DNA from: Pseudomonadota bacterium
GTDB lineage: Bacteria > Pseudomonadota > Gammaproteobacteria > Pseudomonadales > Pseudohongiellaceae
Assembly: GCA_027623555.1 (NCBI GenBank)
Contig: JAQBSZ010000004.1
Location: 62,001 to 126,000, forward strand
Length of the DNA stretch: 64,000 nucleotides
Reading direction: 5' to 3'
The position numbers were made by a program, and so were the translations under genes. The notes under the pieces are model-generated. The model saw nothing but the letters and a program-made list of their open reading frames with translations, was not told the DNA's origin and ran no database searches. Below are positions 60,476-64,000 of the stretch, one piece after another (the first letter of the stretch is position 1; each line of letters opens with the position of its first letter).

Positions 60476-61336
60476 CTATTCGGATTCATCGACTATGGAA
60501 TTGGAGAGCACGCCAACTCCGGGAACTTCCACCTCCACGACATCACCTTGACGCAGATACTTCGGCGGGTCAAAGCGTGCTCCAGCACCATTGGGCGTAC
60601 CGGTCGCAATCAGGTCACCAGCTTGTAGGCGGTAGAAGGAGGATAAATAGCTGATCAGGTAGCGAAAATTAAACATCAGGTTGTCCGTTACATCATTCTG
60701 CCTTTCTTCACCATTGACCCGCGTGATTACTTGCAGCGTGCCCAATGGATCGACTTCATCTGGAGTTACCAGACAGGGACCCACTGCTCCGGAGGCTTCA
60801 AAATTCTTCCCTTGCGTTACATTGAACTTGGCGTGGCGAAGATAATCTCGAACCGAGCCTTCATTCATGATTGTCAGGCCTGCTATGTGCTCATGCGCTT
60901 TATCTTGAGGAATCCGTCTGCCTGCTTTGCCAATGACTAAAACGATTTCGCCTTCGTAGTCTAACTGGTCAGATTCCGGCGGATTCAGAATCGCTCGCTG
61001 GTGTCCTACCAGAGATTCTCTGCTGCGCATGAAGACGCTTGGGTATTTCGGCGGTTCGGTACCATCAAGGTATTCGGTATTTCTGTTCGTGTAATTCACG
61101 CCGATGCAGATAATTTTCTCAGGATTCGGAATCGTTGGGCTGAATCGGATATCTTCCAGGGCCAGATCAGCCGGGGCAGCGTGCAGGATCCTTCCCAATT
61201 CCTCCAGTCGATCCGACCGCAACGCCGCTCTGAGATCCGGGATATCAGCAAATCGATTTGAAAGGTTTACGACACCGTCTGCGTTTAGCCCACCGAAACA
61301 GCGCGTATTATTCAGTTCGAAACTCAGAAATTTCAT
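60476..61336 (-). CDS. hpaG: Fumarylacetoacetate-hydrolase-family decarboxylase/isomerase (286 aa)
   Basis: FAH fold enzyme catalysing the OPET decarboxylation and/or HHDD isomerisation steps after ring cleavage. Visible: ICIGVNYTNRNTEY, PSVFMRSRESLVGH, metal ligands in LDYEGEIVLVIGK (Glu-x-Glu) and an acidic residue in NEGSVRD (family NDVSARD), and IATGTPNGAG. ATG 61336 is chosen over TTG 61342. A single-domain enzyme, unlike the duplicated E. coli HpaG. Confidence 0.88.
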   Translation of the reverse strand: MKFLSFELNNTRCFGGLNADGVVNLSNRFADIPDLRAALRSDRLEELGRILHAAPADLALEDIRFSPTIPNPEKIICIGVNYTNRNTEYLDGTEPPKYPSVFMRSRESLVGHQRAILNPPESDQLDYEGEIVLVIGKAGRRIPQDKAHEHIAGLTIMNEGSVRDYLRHAKFNVTQGKNFEASGAVGPCLVTPDEVDPLGTLQVITRVNGEERQNDVTDNLMFNFRYLISYLSSFYRLQAGDLIATGTPNGAGARFDPPKYLRQGDVVEVEVPGVGVLSNSIVDESE

Positions 61337-61393
61337 CGTCAATCAGGTCGTTGAATTTTGATCCGCCTCTTTTCTGGTGCGGTATGGCGGGAG

Positions 61394-61423
61394 TTGAATT
61401 ATTTAATATATTAAGTAATATTA
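61394..61423 (+). promoter_or_regulatory. Candidate hpaF promoter with AT-rich palindromic HpaR operator
   Basis: TTGAAT (61394-61399), 16 bases, TAATAT (61416-61421) towards hpaF. The spacer holds the perfect palindrome TTAATATATTAA (61403-61414), and TAATATTA (61416-61423) is a second, shorter one. MarR proteins typically bind such sites in divergent promoters. Confidence 0.6.
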
Positions 61424-61456
61424 AAACTCATTGCCAGCGTTTCAACCAGCGAACTT

Positions 61457-61855
61457 ATGCCTCACCAGATAATTGAAGTCTCCCCAAACCTGCCTGAAGT
61501 GCTGGACCTGAAAAGCCTGGTTCAAGCGCTCCATGAGTGTGCTGCAGAGCAGGAAGCGCTGCCGCTAGGCGGGCTGCGCACACGCGTGCACATTGCCGCA
61601 GAGCATTTAATTGCAGACCAGTCCCCTGCCTTTGGTTTTATAGCGGTGTACCTGAGGATTGCCGAAGGACGAACCGATGCCATCAAGAAACAGATCGGCG
61701 CAGCACTTTTCCAATGCCTCTGCCATTTCGTGGACAGTGCGTTGGGTGAAGCACCGGTGGCACTCTCTTACGAGATTCAGGAAATAAATCCAAACTTTCG
61801 TTGGAATAGAAACAAAATAGCGGACTTTATGGTCGGCCAGCAGGAGTCTTCATGA
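61457..61855 (+). CDS. hpaF: 5-carboxymethyl-2-hydroxymuconate delta-isomerase (132 aa)
   Basis: Tautomerase-superfamily enzyme whose catalytic base is Pro at position 2 (MPHQIIE), exposed after Met removal. Blocks LVQALHECAAEQEALPLGGLRTRVHIAAEHLIAD and FGFIAVYLRIAEGRT are typical of CHMI. Its stop overlaps the hpaE start (ATGA). Confidence 0.92.
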   Translation: MPHQIIEVSPNLPEVLDLKSLVQALHECAAEQEALPLGGLRTRVHIAAEHLIADQSPAFGFIAVYLRIAEGRTDAIKKQIGAALFQCLCHFVDSALGEAPVALSYEIQEINPNFRWNRNKIADFMVGQQESS

Positions 61856-63378
61856 ACGCCGTAGTGCTTGAAGAAAACCTTCAAAAATTGAGTGCGCTCA
61901 TCGACAGGTTCTCGAAAAGCCCAACCCTGCATTTCATTAATGGCGAACACCTCGCCGCCACAGATGAGGGGACGTTCGCAAATTTTTCCCCGATTGACGA
62001 CAGCATAATCGGTGAAGTCGCCGCGGGTACGATGGAGGATGTCGAGAAGGCCTGCAAGGCAGCAGAAAACGCCTTCGATGACTGGGCAGCGATGCCCGGT
62101 AAGCAGCGCAGGGACCTACTCCATGCCATCGCCGATGCTATCGAGGCAAGCGCAGAACAAATCGCCCTGGTGGAAAGTTACGATACCGGCCAGGCCCTGA
62201 GATTCATGGCCAAGGCGGCCATTCGCGGCGCCGAAAATTTTCGATTCTTCGCCGATTTGGCCCCCACCGCCAGAGATGGACTGTCGCTCCCGGCGCCCCA
62301 ACATATGAATTACAGCAGCAGGCAGCCCATCGGTCCGGTCGGCATAATCACCCCATGGAATACCCCCTTCATGCTGTCAACCTGGAAGATCGCGCCCGCG
62401 CTGGCGGCTGGTTGCACGGTAGTTCACAAGCCGGCCGAGTGGTCACCCTGTACCGCCGCGCTGTTAGTGGAAATCATGCATGAAGCCGGGCTACCGGCGG
62501 GGGTTGCTAACACGGTCCATGGTCTGGGCGAAATTGCCGGAAAGGCTTTGACAGAAAACGAGGCGATTAAAGCGATTGCTTTCGTGGGCGAATCAAGCAC
62601 CGGTAGCGCGATTATGAAACAGGGGGCGGATACTCTGAAGCGGGTCCATTTTGAACTCGGCGGCAAGAATCCTGTTATCGTCTTTGACGATGCTGATCTG
62701 CACCGGGCTTTGGATGCGGTCGTGTTCATGATTTACAGTTTGAATGGAGAGCGCTGCACTTCTTCGAGTCGACTCCTGATTCAATCCACTATCGCGGAGG
62801 AGTTTGTTGCCCGACTCAAGGACAGAGTAGCCGCGCTGAAGGTTGGACATCCCCTGGACCCGGATACCGAGGTCGGGCCACTTATTCACAGCAAGCATCG
62901 TGAAAAGGTGTCTTCTTATTTCGAGATAGCAGAAAAGGAAGGGGCGACGATTGCCATTGGCGGTAAATGCGCCGATCTTGATGGCCGCGGATGTTTTGTT
63001 GAACCTACCCTGTTCACCAATGTTACATCGACCATGCGTATCGCGCAGGAAGAAATCTTCGGTCCGGTACTCTCTGTCATCGAATTCGAGGATGAAGCAG
63101 ACGCCATCGCCATAGCCAATGGCGTGCGTTATGGACTGGCGGCCTATGCCTGGACCGGTGATTCTGGTAGAAGCATTAGACTTGCCAGGGATTTGGAGGT
63201 TGGCATGGTATGGATAAATTCGGAAAATAACCGCCATCTGCCATCCCCTTTCGGCGGCATGAAGGCCAGTGGCATAGGCAGGGACGGTGGTGACTACAGT
63301 TTCGATTTTTACATGGAAACCAAGAATGTCTGTATCGCTACCAACGAACACAAGATTCCTACCCTGGCCAGGCTATAG
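61852..63378 (+). CDS. hpaE: 5-carboxymethyl-2-hydroxymuconate semialdehyde dehydrogenase (508 aa)
   Basis: NAD-dependent aldehyde dehydrogenase oxidising the ring-cleavage semialdehyde. Catalytic Glu268 (FELGGKNP) and Cys302 (NGERCTSSSR) are in place, with GIITPWNTPFMLSTWKIAPALAAGC and EEIFGPVLSV. Context (hpaF, hpaG, hpaR, extradiol dioxygenase subunits) supports the specific name over generic ALDH. Confidence 0.9.
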   Translation: MNAVVLEENLQKLSALIDRFSKSPTLHFINGEHLAATDEGTFANFSPIDDSIIGEVAAGTMEDVEKACKAAENAFDDWAAMPGKQRRDLLHAIADAIEASAEQIALVESYDTGQALRFMAKAAIRGAENFRFFADLAPTARDGLSLPAPQHMNYSSRQPIGPVGIITPWNTPFMLSTWKIAPALAAGCTVVHKPAEWSPCTAALLVEIMHEAGLPAGVANTVHGLGEIAGKALTENEAIKAIAFVGESSTGSAIMKQGADTLKRVHFELGGKNPVIVFDDADLHRALDAVVFMIYSLNGERCTSSSRLLIQSTIAEEFVARLKDRVAALKVGHPLDPDTEVGPLIHSKHREKVSSYFEIAEKEGATIAIGGKCADLDGRGCFVEPTLFTNVTSTMRIAQEEIFGPVLSVIEFEDEADAIAIANGVRYGLAAYAWTGDSGRSIRLARDLEVGMVWINSENNRHLPSPFGGMKASGIGRDGGDYSFDFYMETKNVCIATNEHKIPTLARL

Positions 63379-63381
63379 GCA

Positions 63382-63726
63382 ATGAGTCTCTACCAGGTTC
63401 AGAAATTTCTGTACAACTTGAATCGCGAAGAAAAGCTGCAGTCCAGGTTTCGCGAGGATAAACACGCCACGCTCGCCACCTATGAGTTAACTGACGATGA
63501 ATTCACAGCACTGGCATCAGGAGATATCGGCCTGCTGTACGTATTCGGCGTCAATGGTCAGATATTGATGCACTATGCCGCCTTTCTGCAGATCGAGTGG
63601 TTCGATTACCTGCAGCTAATGCGCGGCGGCATAGACAAGCATGGACCAGTGCGGGCAGGAATCTATGCCATGACCGGTGGCGGCAAGCAATTCGCCGAGG
63701 CTGGCAAGACAGGTGAAGAAAGTTGA
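63382..63726 (+). CDS. LigA-type small subunit of a class III extradiol dioxygenase (114 aa)
   Basis: Matches the LigA domain of protocatechuate 4,5-dioxygenase: VQKFLYNLNREEKLQSRFREDKHATLATYELTDDEFTALASGDIGLLYVFGVN, followed by MHYAAFL. It caps the active site of the catalytic LigB subunit, encoded immediately downstream. It lies 3 bp after hpaE. E. coli HpaD has no such separate subunit. Confidence 0.88.
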   Translation: MSLYQVQKFLYNLNREEKLQSRFREDKHATLATYELTDDEFTALASGDIGLLYVFGVNGQILMHYAAFLQIEWFDYLQLMRGGIDKHGPVRAGIYAMTGGGKQFAEAGKTGEES

Positions 63727-64000
63727 GCCTGGTGTACGCAGGCATTCTGAGCCACGCACCAGGCATTACCGGTAGAGCGCATCTCGCGCCCAATGCAGCC
63801 GTTCGGGACGCGTTTTATGCTTGTCTTCACAAGCAAGCGGCTGAGATACGGGCAAGTGAAGCAGAAGTGCTGCTTGTCGTCGCTGCGGAACACTTCGCGA
63901 ATTTCTTCATGGATAATATGCCGGCCTACTGCCTAGGGATCGGCGAGAAGCATACTGGCCCTATTGAAGACAGTGACTGGCTGAAAATAGAAAAAACAAC
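63723..64000 (+). CDS. LigB-type catalytic subunit of extradiol dioxygenase, partial (3' end outside window)
   Basis: The frame is open to the window end and overlaps the preceding stop. The start is TTG 63723 or GTG 63732. The visible 92 residues fit a LigB family N-terminus: GILSHAPGITGRAHL (Fe-ligand His), VLLVVAAEHFANFFMDNMP (second His region), and CLGIGEKHTGPIEDS. Together with the LigA gene it should perform meta cleavage of the catecholic acid that feeds HpaE. Confidence 0.82.
   Translation, partial: MSLVYAGILSHAPGITGRAHLAPNAAVRDAFYACLHKQAAEIRASEAEVLLVVAAEHFANFFMDNMPAYCLGIGEKHTGPIEDSDWLKIEKT

Noticed and set aside
62593-63351. 252-aa minus-strand frame opposite hpaE
   Set aside because: hpaE has catalytic Glu and Cys in register; the antisense frame has no family pattern.

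Overview
The window reads as chromosomal DNA of a Gram-negative, probably marine, gammaproteobacterium of moderate GC content. Support comes from an LPS-heptosyltransferase-like gene, TonB-dependent outer-membrane receptors, YceI proteins, many quinoproteins with Sec signal peptides, and beta-ketoadipate plus homoprotocatechuate-type aromatic catabolism. The family cannot be fixed from this sequence alone. I found no rRNA, tRNA, CRISPR array, prophage or intact transposase.

Layout. (1) 1-3.5 kb: the end of a radical SAM gene and two glycosyltransferase-9-type genes. (2) 3.6-10.1 kb, minus strand: a PQQ dehydrogenase, then a four-gene MacB/LolD-like ABC exporter (adaptor, ATPase, two FtsX-fold permeases). 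(3) 10.2-20.3 kb, minus strand: four tandem paralogous TonB-dependent receptors carrying a long glycine-rich insert in the plug. One copy has a single-base frameshift, and three share a promoter-like element. (4) 20.5-25.6 kb, minus strand: an NHL-propeller protein, a tannase/feruloyl-esterase-family enzyme, and a PQQ dehydrogenase overlapping its dihaem cytochrome c. (5) 25.9-32.4 kb: a secreted alpha/beta hydrolase resembling cutinases and PET hydrolases, a second hydrolase, and an ABC permease/M1-aminopeptidase fusion with its ATPase. (6) 32.8-43.4 kb, mostly plus strand: a fifth receptor paralogue, a protein with two TonB C-terminal domains, a PHP-like secreted protein, small proteins, a winged-helix regulator module with two ACTTTGTA-type palindromic operators, and a decayed dihaem peroxidase. 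(7) 43.5-51.3 kb: small secreted or anchored unknowns, two tandem PQQ sugar dehydrogenases separated by REP-like and MITE-like DNA, then a PQQ dehydrogenase followed by two YceI proteins. (8) 51.4-57.3 kb: cytochrome P450, pobA, pcaC, pcaH, pcaG and pcaB (4-hydroxybenzoate to protocatechuate to beta-ketoadipate enol-lactone). (9) 57.4-64 kb: a cupin, a DUF6152-like protein, and a meta-cleavage cluster (DapA-like aldolase, hpaR, hpaG / hpaF, hpaE, LigA- and LigB-type dioxygenase subunits), cut by the window end.

Working model (inference): the strain imports or processes large aromatic or ester compounds. Secreted esterases and periplasmic quinoproteins act first, TonB receptors handle uptake, and the ortho and meta ring-cleavage routes finish the job. 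The strongest candidates for something undescribed are the glycine-rich-plug receptor array with its shared promoter and the double-TonB-domain partner. The polyesterase-like hydrolase and the palindrome-regulated, probably leaderless membrane-protein/HTH module come next.
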